From contig NZ_JAPEOK010000001.1 of assembly GCF_026341515.1 (NCBI RefSeq), positions 1,302,001 through 1,366,000 of the forward strand: a DNA stretch of 64,000 nucleotides. The letters run 5' to 3'. The stretch is from Streptomyces sp. NBC_00878. Its GTDB lineage: Bacteria; Actinomycetota; Actinomycetes; Streptomycetales; Streptomycetaceae. A program made the position numbers and the translations under genes. Positions 1 to 9,743 of the stretch are shown in pieces. The notes beneath the pieces are model-generated. The model saw nothing but the letters and a program-made list of their open reading frames with translations. It was not told the origin of the DNA and made no database searches. Position 1 is the first letter of the stretch. Each line of letters begins with the position of its first letter.

Positions 1-467
1 ATCCGCCGGATCAGCTCCGGGTCGAAGGTGGCCGCCATACCGAGCGAGGTGGGGTAGATCGTCGCGCCGTACGCGGTGAAGCCGGTCAGGCACTCGTCGT
101 GCGCCATGGCCGGGATGCCGAGCCTGCTCTGCTCGACGACCTGCCGCTGGCGCTCGGCCAGGGCCCGGGAGTGCTCCAGGGCGGGCCGGGGCAGGGTGCC
201 GTACGGGCGGGTGAGCTGGCCGAGGCCGTGCCGGGCCGTCTCGGTGAGGTCGCCGACCCGGTCGAAGATGCTGGTGCCCGGGGCCACTTCCGGGCCGGCC
301 GGTTCGACGTCCTCCCAGGCGCTGCTGAGCTGCGCGACCTTCTCCGGGAGGGTGAGCCGGGCGAGCAGAGCCTCCACCCGGTCGGGGGTCGGCAGGGTGG
401 GGTCGGCCCAGGGCCGGTCGTCCTCTCCCTGGGGGATGCCGCCGTGGTCGGGCATGGTGGTCGTCAT
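1..467 (-). CDS. GH3 family beta-glucosidase/beta-xylosidase, N-terminal part (cut by window edge)
   Basis: The first 155 codons of a glycoside hydrolase family 3 enzyme are present; the rest lies left of the window. Visible segments are PDRVEALLARLTLPEKVAQL, RQRQVVEQSRLGIPAMAHDE and a TIYPTSLGMAATFDPELI stretch, which are typical of the GH3 N-terminal (alpha/beta)8 domain. The nucleophile region is not in the window. The ATG at 467 follows GAGGAG at a good distance. It is the last gene of the sugar ABC operon (binding protein, permease, permease, GH3), separated from the second permease by 145 bp that hold a small GC-rich hairpin (539-557) and no gene. This order resembles the bxlEFG-bxlA xylobiose and related beta-glucoside loci, so hydrolysis of an imported beta-linked oligosaccharide is inferred. 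Exact substrate unknown. No signal peptide is seen. Confidence 0.8.
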   Translation of the reverse strand, partial: MTTTMPDHGGIPQGEDDRPWADPTLPTPDRVEALLARLTLPEKVAQLSSAWEDVEPAGPEVAPGTSIFDRVGDLTETARHGLGQLTRPYGTLPRPALEHSRALAERQRQVVEQSRLGIPAMAHDECLTGFTAYGATIYPTSLGMAATFDPELIRR

Positions 468-612
468 TCACGACTCCTCGGGGATTGCGAAGGTGCTCGC
501 GAGGGCGCGGGCGATGTGCGCGTGGGCACGCCGACGGGGCCGGGCGCGCTGCCCGGCCGCTGCCCGGCCGCTGCTCGGTCGCCGCTCGGAGCGAACTGTC
601 TGCTGAAGTGGC

Positions 613-1533
613 TTACTTGGAGAAACCGGCGGTGAGACCGGCGACGAGCTGGCGTCGGGCGAGGATGAACAGCGCGAACATCGGCAGGGTGGAGAGCACC
701 ACCGCGGCCATCGTGGCCGGTACGTCGATGCCGAACTGGCCCCGGTAGAGGGTCAGCGCCAGGGGCAGCACGGCCTTGTCGCCGCTCTGGGTGAGGATGA
801 GCGGGAAGAGGAAGCCGTTCCAGACCTGTAGTCCGTCGTAGACGGCGACCGTCATCAGGGCCGGGCGGGCCAGGGGTGCCGCGAGCGAGAAGAGCATGCG
901 CCAGTCGCCGGCGCCGTCGACGATCATCGCCTCGAACAGGGAGCGTGGCACGTCGCGCAGGAAGCTGACCAGGATCATCACGGTGATCGGCAGCGCGAAC
1001 GCCGCCGAGGGAAGGACGATCGCGAGGAGGCTGTCGTACAGCTGCATCCTGATGATGAGCAGGTAGACGGGGATGATCACGGCCTGCAGTGGTATCGCCA
1101 GGCCCAGCAGGTACAGCCGGAAGGACACGCGGGAGAGGCGGCTTCCGGCGCCTCGGACGATCGCGAAGGCGGCCATGAGGGCGACGACGAGGGTCAGGGC
1201 GACCGTCGCCACGGTCACGATCACGCTGTTGAGCAGGTAGGTCGTGAAATCGCCGGCCAGGAGGGTCCGGTAGTTGTCGAGCGTCGGGTGGCTTGGCAGT
1301 GCCAGCGGACTGTCGGCGGTGAAGTCCGCGCGGCTGCGCAGGCTGGTCACCACCAGCCAGTACACGGGTACGACGACCAGGGCCGCCCAGCAGAGCGTGG
1401 CGCTGCCGGTGAGGGCGCGGCGGAGGATCCCCGCCACGGGATTCGGCCGGACGGGTCCGGGTGTCACCGCTGTCTGTGGGAGGACGTCTTCCTGCCCGGT
1501 GGTCGCGCGGGCCTTGGTCACGGTGGCGCTCAC
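613..1533 (-). CDS. Carbohydrate ABC transporter permease (inner, MalG-type)
   Basis: Membrane-spanning permease of 306 aa with about six hydrophobic segments and the EAA-type cytoplasmic loop (FEAMIVDGAGDWRMLFSLAA) that contacts the ATPase. The C-terminal half and the position as second permease fit the MalG/CUT1 class. The GTG start at 1533 overlaps the stop of the preceding permease by four bases (GTGA), which implies translational coupling. No ATPase gene is in the operon. Streptomyces CUT1 importers commonly share the distant MsiK ATPase, so that is the probable partner (inference). Confidence 0.9.
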   Translation of the reverse strand: MSATVTKARATTGQEDVLPQTAVTPGPVRPNPVAGILRRALTGSATLCWAALVVVPVYWLVVTSLRSRADFTADSPLALPSHPTLDNYRTLLAGDFTTYLLNSVIVTVATVALTLVVALMAAFAIVRGAGSRLSRVSFRLYLLGLAIPLQAVIIPVYLLIIRMQLYDSLLAIVLPSAAFALPITVMILVSFLRDVPRSLFEAMIVDGAGDWRMLFSLAAPLARPALMTVAVYDGLQVWNGFLFPLILTQSGDKAVLPLALTLYRGQFGIDVPATMAAVVLSTLPMFALFILARRQLVAGLTAGFSK

Positions 1534-2441
1534 ATGCCCTCCTGCTGGCTGTCCATCCGGGTGAAGCCGGACAGGCGGGTGGTCAGCATCGACAGGCCGA
1601 GGCCGAAGACCACCAGGAGGGTGGCGACGGCGCTGGCCCGGCCCATGTCGTGGGCCTGGAATCCGGTGATGTACATGGCGAGGGGGAGGACGCGGGTGGA
1701 GTCGCCGGGGCCGCCGTTCCCGCCGGACAGGACGAAGATCAGGTCGAAGTAGGTCAGCGAGCCCACCAGCATCAGCGTGCTGGAGGTGACCATCGTGTAC
1801 TTCAGCTGCGGCAGGGTGATGTGCCGGAAGCGGGAGACCGGTCCGGCGCCGTCGAGGGCGGCTGCCTCGTACAGGGCCGTGGGGATCTGCCGTATCCCGG
1901 CTTGGTAGAGCAGGGCGTGGAACGGGATGAACTGCCAGGCGATCACGAAGATCACCGTGTACAGGGCCAGGTCCGGCGAGCCCAGCAGCGGCTTGGCCAG
2001 CCAGTGCAGGCCGGGTGTGGCGCCGATACCGAAGGACGGGTCGAGCAGCGCCTGCCAGGTCAGGCCGATCGCCACGGCGGACAGCAGCAGCGGGAGGAAG
2101 AAGAGCACGGCGAACAGCGCGCGCAGCCGCCCCCGAGGTGCCTGGAAGACGCCGAGCGCCAGCGCGATGGGCGTCTGGACCAGCCAGCTGACCAGCATCA
2201 CCTTGACGGTGAGCCCCAGCGCCTGCCAGGTGGCGCCGTCGGTGAGGACGGAGCTCCAGTTGCCGATGCCCTCCCAGCCGATCGAGCCCAGACCGTCCCA
2301 GCGGGTGAGGCTGAGCACCACCACCCCGCCGAGGGGGACCAGCCCGAACAGGCCGAAGAGCAGCAGGGCGGGGGCGGCCATGAGGAGGCCGCCGAAGCGG
2401 CGGCCTCCCCGGCCCGTACGGGTGGGAACCGTGACCGTCAC
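1530..2441 (-). CDS. Carbohydrate ABC transporter permease (outer, MalF-type)
   Basis: First permease of the importer, 303 aa from a GTG at 2441. The reading frame stays open further upstream, but that part would overlap the binding-protein gene by 171 bp. The GTG forms a GTGA overlap with the binding-protein stop and is directly followed by a basic stretch and the first membrane segment (LLMAAPALLLFGLFGLVPLG), so it is the preferred start. An EAA loop (YEAAALDGAGPVSRFRHITL) is present. It forms the heterodimeric channel with the next gene and receives sugar from the lipoprotein encoded upstream. Confidence 0.9.
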   Translation of the reverse strand: MTVTVPTRTGRGGRRFGGLLMAAPALLLFGLFGLVPLGGVVVLSLTRWDGLGSIGWEGIGNWSSVLTDGATWQALGLTVKVMLVSWLVQTPIALALGVFQAPRGRLRALFAVLFFLPLLLSAVAIGLTWQALLDPSFGIGATPGLHWLAKPLLGSPDLALYTVIFVIAWQFIPFHALLYQAGIRQIPTALYEAAALDGAGPVSRFRHITLPQLKYTMVTSSTLMLVGSLTYFDLIFVLSGGNGGPGDSTRVLPLAMYITGFQAHDMGRASAVATLLVVFGLGLSMLTTRLSGFTRMDSQQEGM

Positions 2442-3763
2442 GACGCCGCCTTGCTCATGTTCGTACCGAACTCGGCGGGCGGGATCTGTCGCAGGAACGA
2501 CTTGTCGGTGTTGGTCAGCAGCGGATCGGCCTGGTCGGACGGCAGTGCCTGGTCCCAGGAGAGCTGGAAGCCCGGGGCCTTGTCCACCAGGTCGTAGACG
2601 AACGTGAGCCACTCCTTGTCGGTCGACGACTTCACCGCCGCGAGCTTCGACTCCAGGCCGTTGACCGGCGGCACGCTGCCGGCCGCGAGGTAGGCGTCGA
2701 CCTGGGAGTCGTTCAGGACGTAGTCCTTGAGGTACGTCAGCGCGTCCGCCTTGTTCTTGCTCGACGCGTTCAGGGACAGGAAGTTCGAGGGGTTGCCGAC
2801 GATGTTCTTCGGGTCGCCGGAGCCGTCGGTGAGCGCCGGGAAGGCGCTGTAGCCCAGGTCGCCCTTCTTCAGGAAGTCGGGCGCAGCCTTGGCGATGTTG
2901 GCGTACTCCCAGGTGCCCATCACCTCCATCGCCGCCTTGCCCGTGTAGAGCAGGGCGGTGGAGGCGCCCTGGTCGTAGTTGACGGAGGAGGCGTTGTCCC
3001 CGAAGGCGCCGGCCTTCGCCAGGTCCTGGAGGTACTGGTTGGCCTTGGTGACCGACGGGTCCTGCCAGGCGGCGGAGTCACCGGAGGCGATCTTCGTGAA
3101 CTTCTCGGCGCCGCCGGTGCGGTCGAGGAGGTACTCCAGGTACATGAGGGTCGGCCACTTGGAGTTCGCGGCAAGGGAGAGCGGCACGACATCCTTGGCC
3201 TTGAGCTTCTTCACGGCCGCCAGGAGATCGTCGTACGTCTTCGGCGCCTCGACGCCCGCGTCGGCCAGCACCTTCTTGTTGTAGTAGAGGACCACCGGGG
3301 CGAGGCCGTTGGCGGGCACGCCGTAGACCTTGCCGTCGAAGGTGGCGCTCTGCATCACGCTCGGGGTGTACCGGTCGCTGTTCACCTGCGATGTGGTGAG
3401 CGCGTCGACCTTGCCCGCCTTGACGTAGTCGTTCAGCGCACCGCCGCCCCAGCTGAAGAAGATGTCCGGGGCCTGGTTCGCGCCGAAAGCCACGCGCAGC
3501 TTCTGCTTGTAGTCGTCGTTGGCGAACAGCCGCAGGGTGATCTTCGCGTCGGAGTGGTCCTTGTTGTAGGCGTCGACGGACTCCTTCAGGATCGTCTGGT
3601 CGTTCAGCGCCCACATCGTCAGGCCCTTCGCCGACGAGGAGGTGGACGGTCCCGAAGTGCCGCACGCGGCAAGGCCCATGGCCGCCGCGAGAGTGACGGC
3701 GGACGCGACGAGGCGTCGAACTCTCGGGCTTCCGAGATTCCCGCTGACCGGCGTTCTCCGCAT
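2438..3763 (-). CDS. Sugar ABC transporter solute-binding lipoprotein
   Basis: A 441-aa extracellular binding protein. Its basic N-terminus, hydrophobic core and lipobox LAAC (Cys about residue 34) mark it as a lipoprotein; after the cysteine comes a Ser/Thr/Gly-rich linker and a typical family 1 fold (KGLTMWALND..., ending LLTNTDKSFLRQIPPAEFG). It captures an oligosaccharide at the membrane surface and hands it to the two permeases encoded downstream. First gene of the operon, with a roughly 380-bp upstream region holding two operator-like palindromes at 3823-3835 and 3923-3935. Gene order with a GH3 enzyme suggests a beta-linked sugar such as xylobiose or cellobiose; not provable here. Confidence 0.9.
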   Translation of the reverse strand: MRRTPVSGNLGSPRVRRLVASAVTLAAAMGLAACGTSGPSTSSSAKGLTMWALNDQTILKESVDAYNKDHSDAKITLRLFANDDYKQKLRVAFGANQAPDIFFSWGGGALNDYVKAGKVDALTTSQVNSDRYTPSVMQSATFDGKVYGVPANGLAPVVLYYNKKVLADAGVEAPKTYDDLLAAVKKLKAKDVVPLSLAANSKWPTLMYLEYLLDRTGGAEKFTKIASGDSAAWQDPSVTKANQYLQDLAKAGAFGDNASSVNYDQGASTALLYTGKAAMEVMGTWEYANIAKAAPDFLKKGDLGYSAFPALTDGSGDPKNIVGNPSNFLSLNASSKNKADALTYLKDYVLNDSQVDAYLAAGSVPPVNGLESKLAAVKSSTDKEWLTFVYDLVDKAPGFQLSWDQALPSDQADPLLTNTDKSFLRQIPPAEFGTNMSKAAS

Positions 3764-3822
3764 GGTGGTGCCTCTCTTCTTTCCACAAGCCGTCGGTGAG
3801 TCAGGCAGATCGGAGACCGGTA

Positions 3823-3835
3823 CGAAAGGCTTTCG
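3823..3835. promoter_or_regulatory. Operator-like palindrome CGAAA-N3-TTTCG (copy 1)
   Basis: Perfect inverted repeat CGAAAGGCTTTCG (extends to ACGAAAG.CTTTCGT at 3822-3836), 60 bp upstream of the binding-protein start. The same half-sites recur exactly 100 bp away. The form fits LacI/GalR-family operators seen before Streptomyces sugar operons. The cognate repressor is not in the window. Confidence 0.6.
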
Positions 3836-3922
3836 TGCGCCACGGCGCCGACGGCCTGCCTGCTGGCCGGGACACTGACACGGAATTCACGGGCGGGACA
3901 AGCAGGGGAAATGCCTCGGTTA

Positions 3923-3935
3923 CGAAACACTTTCG
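3923..3935. promoter_or_regulatory. Operator-like palindrome CGAAA-N3-TTTCG (copy 2)
   Basis: Inverted repeat CGAAACACTTTCG with the same arms and spacer length as the copy at 3823-3835. Two sites 100 bp apart would suit a repressor that bridges or loops. It controls the minus-strand sugar operon (inference). Confidence 0.55.
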
Positions 3936-3960
3936 CGAACCGGATCCACGCTGGCGGCCG

Positions 3961-3999
3961 AGAAAAGAAAAAGGGCAAGGAGATAACCCACTCCTTGCC
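3961..3999 (-). terminator. Intrinsic-terminator-like hairpin with U-tract on the minus strand
   Basis: Perfect 9-bp stem GGCAAGGAG (3974-3982) / CTCCTTGCC (3991-3999) with an 8-nt loop. On the minus strand it is followed by a T-rich run (complement of 3961-3972), the classic terminator form. No minus-strand gene lies upstream of it, so it would stop antisense transcripts from the rox region, or act as an attenuator if the sugar-operon promoter is upstream. Confidence 0.55.
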
Positions 4000-4014
4000 A
4001 CTCCCAACATATAG

Positions 4015-5598
<1,584 letters not shown>

Positions 5599-5829
5599 GC
5601 ACGCGGTCGCGACGCGAAAACAGGTGATTCGGCCCCACCTCGTCACGGACGTACTCCACCTTGTCGCGGACGCAACGGTGCGGGACACCTTGGGACAACC
5701 CTGAGTTCCGCACGGTCTCGCGTGGATACGCCGGCGCGACGTCCCACGGTCCGGGCAGGTGGCCCGTGGCCCGTGGCCCGGCATGTGGCGCTTCGGCTCG
5801 GTGCTGTCATCCCGGCGAGGAGATGTTCC

Positions 5830-6160
5830 ATGAGTGTGTACGACCTGACCGGGCGCAAGGCCGTGGTGACGGGCGGTGCCCGTGGACTGGGCGCCGGGAT
5901 GGCCTGGGCGCCGGCCCGGGCCGGTGCCTCCGTCGTCATCGGCGACATCCAGGAGGAGTCGGGCAAGGCCACGGTCGAGGCGCCGAAAGGGGCGATGCGC
6001 CCCGGCGGTCCGGCGGGCGACGGTGGGGCCGTCGTCAACATCTCGTCGGTCGCGGCGACCATCCCGTTCCCCGGCATCGCGGGCTACTCGGCGACGAAGT
6101 CGGCGGTGGACCGGCTCACCCGGGTGGCCGCGGCGGAGTCCGGGAAGCTCGGCCGCTACC
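5830..6160 (+). pseudogene. Remnant of a short-chain dehydrogenase/reductase
   Basis: Starts like an intact SDR (AGGAG-type site, then MSVYDLTGRKAVVTGGARGLG with the TGxxxGxG cofactor motif) and later resumes with the catalytic-region segment GAVVNISSVAATIPFPGIAGYSATKSAVDRLTR (YxxxK present). About 60 residues are missing between the two parts and the sequence loses similarity after AAAESGKLG, so the C-terminal third is absent too. The 230 bp upstream (5599-5829) hold only short GTGGCCC repeats and no gene. Nonfunctional relic; parent substrate not recognisable. Confidence 0.75.
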
Positions 6161-6197
6161 GACCTCCGCGGTCCGAGCGAGGGGCACGCCGCAGGCG

Positions 6198-8579
6198 TCA
6201 GTCGGGCAGTGCCAGCTGCACCGTCTCCCCCGGCTGCACGGACACCACACGATCACGCAGCCGGACGTCGATCGGCGACCGGTCGGACGAGGGCACCTCG
6301 ATCTCCAGGTTCCCTTGCTCCATTCGCAGCCGCACTCCCCAGTGCCCCTGGTAGCGAAGGGCGAACCCGTAGGAGGACAACTCCGGCAGGGGCACCGGGT
6401 CCAGCCACAGGGCACCCTGGCGCGTTTCCAGTCCGGTCAGTCCGCGCTGGACGAGGTCGAGAGTGCCGGCCATGGCGCCCAGGTGGATTCCCTCTCCGGT
6501 GGTCCCGCCCTGGAGGTCGGCGATGTCGCCCTTGAGCGCCTCCTGGCAGAACATCCATGCCTCGGCGCGCCGGGCCCGGGCCAGCACCCAGCCGTGGACC
6601 AGCCCGCTCAAGGTGGAGCCGTGGCTGGTGCGGCGCATGTAGTAGTCGACGGTGTGCCGCCAGGTGGCTTCGTCGAGGCGGTGGCCGAGTCTGCTGAACA
6701 GGCCCTGTAGCTCGGCGGGTGAGAAGAGGTAGCCGAGCATGAGGACGTCGGCCTGCTTGGACGCCTGGTAGCGGTTGACGGTGTCGCCTTCCGCCTCCAG
6801 GATCCGGTCCAGCCGGCGGATGTCGCCGTACCGGTCGCGGTAGGCGTCCCAGTCGAGTTCCTCCAGGTCGCCGTAGCCCTCGAACTGGCTGATCACATCG
6901 TCGTGGAAGGGCACATGGAGCGTGCGGGACACGTCCTCCCAGAGTTCGAGTTCGCCGCCGTCCAGAGCCGTGCGTTCGACGAGTTCACGTCGGCGCGGTT
7001 CGGGAAGGGCCTGGAGTACTTCGAGCGTGCGGGTCAGCACCCAGGCGGCCGTGACGTTCGTGTAGGCGTTGTCGTCGAGGCCGGGCTTCTCGGCACCGGG
7101 GTAGGCGTCGTGGTACTCGTCGGGGCCGACGACGCCGCGGATGCGATGCCGTCCGAGGCTCTCGTCGTAGGTGGCCGAGTCCGCCCAGAAGCGGGCGATC
7201 TGCAGGAGCATCTCGGCGCCCTTGGTGTGCAGGAACTCGGCGTCCCCGCTCGCCTCGCAGTACTGCCACACGTTGTAGGCGACGGCCGAGCCGACGTGGT
7301 GCTGAAGGCGTGAGTGGTCGGGCAGCCAACGTCCGGAGCGTGGGTTGAGATGCAGCTCCTGTGTCTCCTCGCGGCCGTCGCTGCCGCTCTGCCATGGGTA
7401 GAGCGCACCCGTCCGGCCGACGGCACGGGCCGCGGAACGGGCCTGTTCGAGCCGACGGTGGCGGTAGCCGAGCATGGCGCGGGACACCTCGGGAAAGTGC
7501 AGGTTGAGATAGGGAAGGACGAACAGCTCGTCCCAGAAGACGTGGCCCCGGTATGCCTCGCCGTGCAGCCCTCGGGCCGGTACGCCCACGTCGAGGTCGG
7601 CGGTGTGCGGGGAGAGAGTCTGCAGGACGTGGAAGAGGTGCAGCCGCAGGATGCTGCCCGCCTCGCCCGGCACGTCCAGTTCGGCCTGGCGCCACAGCTG
7701 GTCCCATGCCGTGATGTGCGACTCCAGCAGGTCGTCGAAGCCGGGCGCCGCACTCACCCGGTCGACCGCCGCGCGCTGCGGGTCGCTGATGGCCGAGTCC
7801 CGCGAGGTGTGCAGGGTGACGGTCTTGTCGACGGTGACGCTGCGGTCGGGAGCGAGGGGCAGGCGCGTGTGCTGGACGGCGCGCAGGGCCTCGTGATGGG
7901 TGGATACAGGTTCGTGCGCGGTGAGGCGGGCCGCCATGCCGACGCGGATGTCCGACGTACGGGTGCGGCAGCGCAGCCACACCGTGTCCGGGGCAGCGGT
8001 GCCGGTCTGCACGTGGGTCAGATGGCGGCCGTCGAGGTCCCGGTAGCGCGCCACGCCCGCGTTGGTGACCGCTCCGTCGAGGGCCGCCTCGACGTCGAGT
8101 TCGCCGGAGAAGTTCTCCGCCGTGAACTCGGTGCGCAGGGCGGCCAGATGGGGGTCGGCCATGTGCGCGATGCGCAGCTGGCGTACGGCCAGGGTGCGGC
8201 CCTCGTCGTCGGCGTACCGCGTCCGGCGCTCCAGCAGGCCGGTGGACAGATGGAGGGCCTGGCGGTGTTCGAGGACGGTCGCGGTGTCCGGGGTGAGCCA
8301 CGGTCCCGGGCCGTCGTCGCCGCGCAGACGGAAGCGGAGCGGCAGCCAGTTGGGCAGGTTGACCATGTCCTCGTTCTCGACCCGGCGTCCCGCCACGTCG
8401 GAGGTGAGCCGGTTGTAGCAACCCGCCGCGTACGTCCCGGGGTAGTGCACGTCGTCCGCCGCGCACTCGGGAATCGATCCTCGGGTGGCGAAGTAGCCGT
8501 TGCCCAGCGTGCACAGGGACTCCCTGAGCCGCTCGTCCGCGGGCTCGTAGCCCTCGTAGTCCCAGGTCCAGCCCGTCAC
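6198..8579 (-). CDS. GH65 family disaccharide phosphorylase/hydrolase (maltose/trehalose/kojibiose phosphorylase type), copy 1
   Basis: A 793-aa GH65 enzyme. The N-terminal beta-sandwich starts ESLCTLGNGYFATRGSIPE; the (alpha/alpha)6 barrel carries GHVFWDELFVLPYL and the catalytic-acid motif GVVGPDEYHD with Glu about residue 488. A phosphate-site-like SHGSTLSG motif supports phosphorolysis rather than hydrolysis. The GTG start at 8579 overlaps the stop of the beta-phosphoglucomutase gene by four bases, so the two are co-translated: the phosphorylase would release beta-glucose 1-phosphate and the mutase convert it to glucose 6-phosphate, saving one ATP per disaccharide. Which alpha-glucoside is used cannot be read from sequence. 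A second copy lies at 60274-62679. Confidence 0.85.
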   Translation of the reverse strand: MTGWTWDYEGYEPADERLRESLCTLGNGYFATRGSIPECAADDVHYPGTYAAGCYNRLTSDVAGRRVENEDMVNLPNWLPLRFRLRGDDGPGPWLTPDTATVLEHRQALHLSTGLLERRTRYADDEGRTLAVRQLRIAHMADPHLAALRTEFTAENFSGELDVEAALDGAVTNAGVARYRDLDGRHLTHVQTGTAAPDTVWLRCRTRTSDIRVGMAARLTAHEPVSTHHEALRAVQHTRLPLAPDRSVTVDKTVTLHTSRDSAISDPQRAAVDRVSAAPGFDDLLESHITAWDQLWRQAELDVPGEAGSILRLHLFHVLQTLSPHTADLDVGVPARGLHGEAYRGHVFWDELFVLPYLNLHFPEVSRAMLGYRHRRLEQARSAARAVGRTGALYPWQSGSDGREETQELHLNPRSGRWLPDHSRLQHHVGSAVAYNVWQYCEASGDAEFLHTKGAEMLLQIARFWADSATYDESLGRHRIRGVVGPDEYHDAYPGAEKPGLDDNAYTNVTAAWVLTRTLEVLQALPEPRRRELVERTALDGGELELWEDVSRTLHVPFHDDVISQFEGYGDLEELDWDAYRDRYGDIRRLDRILEAEGDTVNRYQASKQADVLMLGYLFSPAELQGLFSRLGHRLDEATWRHTVDYYMRRTSHGSTLSGLVHGWVLARARRAEAWMFCQEALKGDIADLQGGTTGEGIHLGAMAGTLDLVQRGLTGLETRQGALWLDPVPLPELSSYGFALRYQGHWGVRLRMEQGNLEIEVPSSDRSPIDVRLRDRVVSVQPGETVQLALPD

Positions 8580-9352
8580 GACGGTGCTCCTGCCTCGATC
8601 AGTTCACCCAGGTCGCGTACGACCAGATGGGCGCCGTGCCGCAGGAGTCTGTCCCGGGTGTCTGGACCGGCCGTGCGATCCACACCGATGACCAGGGCGA
8701 ACCCGCCCAGACGGCCCGCCTCCACGCCTGCCAGGGCATCCTCGACGACGGCGGTGCGGTCGGCGGGGACACCGAGCCGGCGGGCCGCTTCCAGGAAGAG
8801 GTCGGGCCGCGGTTTGCCCGGTAGGCCGAGCCGGGCCGCCTCGCCGCCGTCGACCAGCGCGTCGAAGAGGTCGAGGACGCCGGCCCTGGTGAGGAGTTCA
8901 CGGGCATGGCGGGACGCGGAGGCGGCGGCAAGGGGCATCGCCTCGCGTCGCAGGGCGCGCAGCAGCCGCAGCGTGCCCGGGTAGGCGTCGATGCCCTTCT
9001 CACGCAGCCGCTCGGTGAACAGCCGCTCCTTGTCGGCGGCGACGTCGCGGACCGTCCCGGCGGGCAGGTCGAGGCCGCGTGAGGCGAGGAAGGCGGCGGC
9101 ACCGTCGAGGCGGGACCTGCCGTCCACGTACTTCAGATAGTCGTCACGTGTGTCGAACGGACGCCGCTGGTGAGGGTCCTCGGGCGGATGGTCGCGCAGG
9201 AACGCGTCGAAGGCGGTCTTCCAGGCGGCGGCGTGCACCCTGGCCGAGTCGGTGATCACCCCGTCGGTGTCGAGGACGACGGCGCGAACGCCCCGCAGCA
9301 CGGGTGCGATTCCGTCGAGGGAGTTCCCGGGCCGGGCGGGCGGCCGGTTCAC
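8576..9352 (-). CDS. HAD-superfamily beta-phosphoglucomutase
   Basis: A 258-aa HAD phosphatase-fold protein. Motif I is VVLDTDGVITDSARVH; here the usual nucleophile/acid pair DxD appears as DTD. A cap domain follows (RRPFDTRDDYLKYVDGRSR), then motif II at AASASRH, the Lys region LPGKPRPDLFLEAA and motif III VVEDALAGVEAG. This is typical of beta-phosphoglucomutases that partner GH65 phosphorylases. The GTG start at 9352 gives a GTGA overlap with the upstream mini-GAPDH frame and another GTGA overlap with the downstream GH65 gene. An upstream in-frame start at 9433 would run through the GAPDH fragment and is rejected. Confidence 0.88.
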   Translation of the reverse strand: MNRPPARPGNSLDGIAPVLRGVRAVVLDTDGVITDSARVHAAAWKTAFDAFLRDHPPEDPHQRRPFDTRDDYLKYVDGRSRLDGAAAFLASRGLDLPAGTVRDVAADKERLFTERLREKGIDAYPGTLRLLRALRREAMPLAAASASRHARELLTRAGVLDLFDALVDGGEAARLGLPGKPRPDLFLEAARRLGVPADRTAVVEDALAGVEAGRLGGFALVIGVDRTAGPDTRDRLLRHGAHLVVRDLGELIEAGAPS

Positions 9353-9690
9353 AGCTGCTCCGCCACGTGTTCCTGGAAGCGGCCCGTCGGCTCGGTGCCG
9401 GTGAGGTCGAGCAGCCGGTCGCTGCAGCCCCACTCGTTGTCGTACCGGGCGGAGACCTTCACCGGGTCGCCGTACGCCTGGGTCAGGGCCGCGTCGAAGA
9501 CGCAGGGGGCGGGATCGCCGATCACGTCACGGGAGACGACCGGCGCGGTGGTCACCCGCAGGATGCCGCGCAGCCGCCCGTCGGCCGCCTCGGCGGACGC
9601 CGACCTGCCGGACTCGGCACGCTCCGGTGCCCCGCGCAGGTGGGCGCGGCCGACGCGGCCGAATCCGTTGATACCGACTCGGACGGTCAT
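9349..9690 (-). pseudogene. Internally deleted mini-GAPDH
   Basis: An in-frame 113-aa protein made from the first ~27 residues of a type I GAPDH (MTVRVGINGFGRVGRAHLRG) joined directly to the last ~85 residues (AADGRLRGILRV, SRDVIGDPAPCVFDA, YDNEWGCSDRLLDL). Compared with the intact 342-aa GAPDH at 34355-35383, about 230 internal residues are missing, including most of the NAD-binding domain and the catalytic SCTTNC cysteine, so it cannot be a working dehydrogenase. The frame is nevertheless open, keeps a ribosome binding site (AGGAG) and overlaps the next gene by GTGA, so it may persist as a leader for translation of the mutase. Confidence 0.8.
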
Positions 9691-9743
9691 GGACAACTCC
9701 TGGGCGAGGAGGGATGAGGTGCGTACGGGGCGTTTTTCCACGG

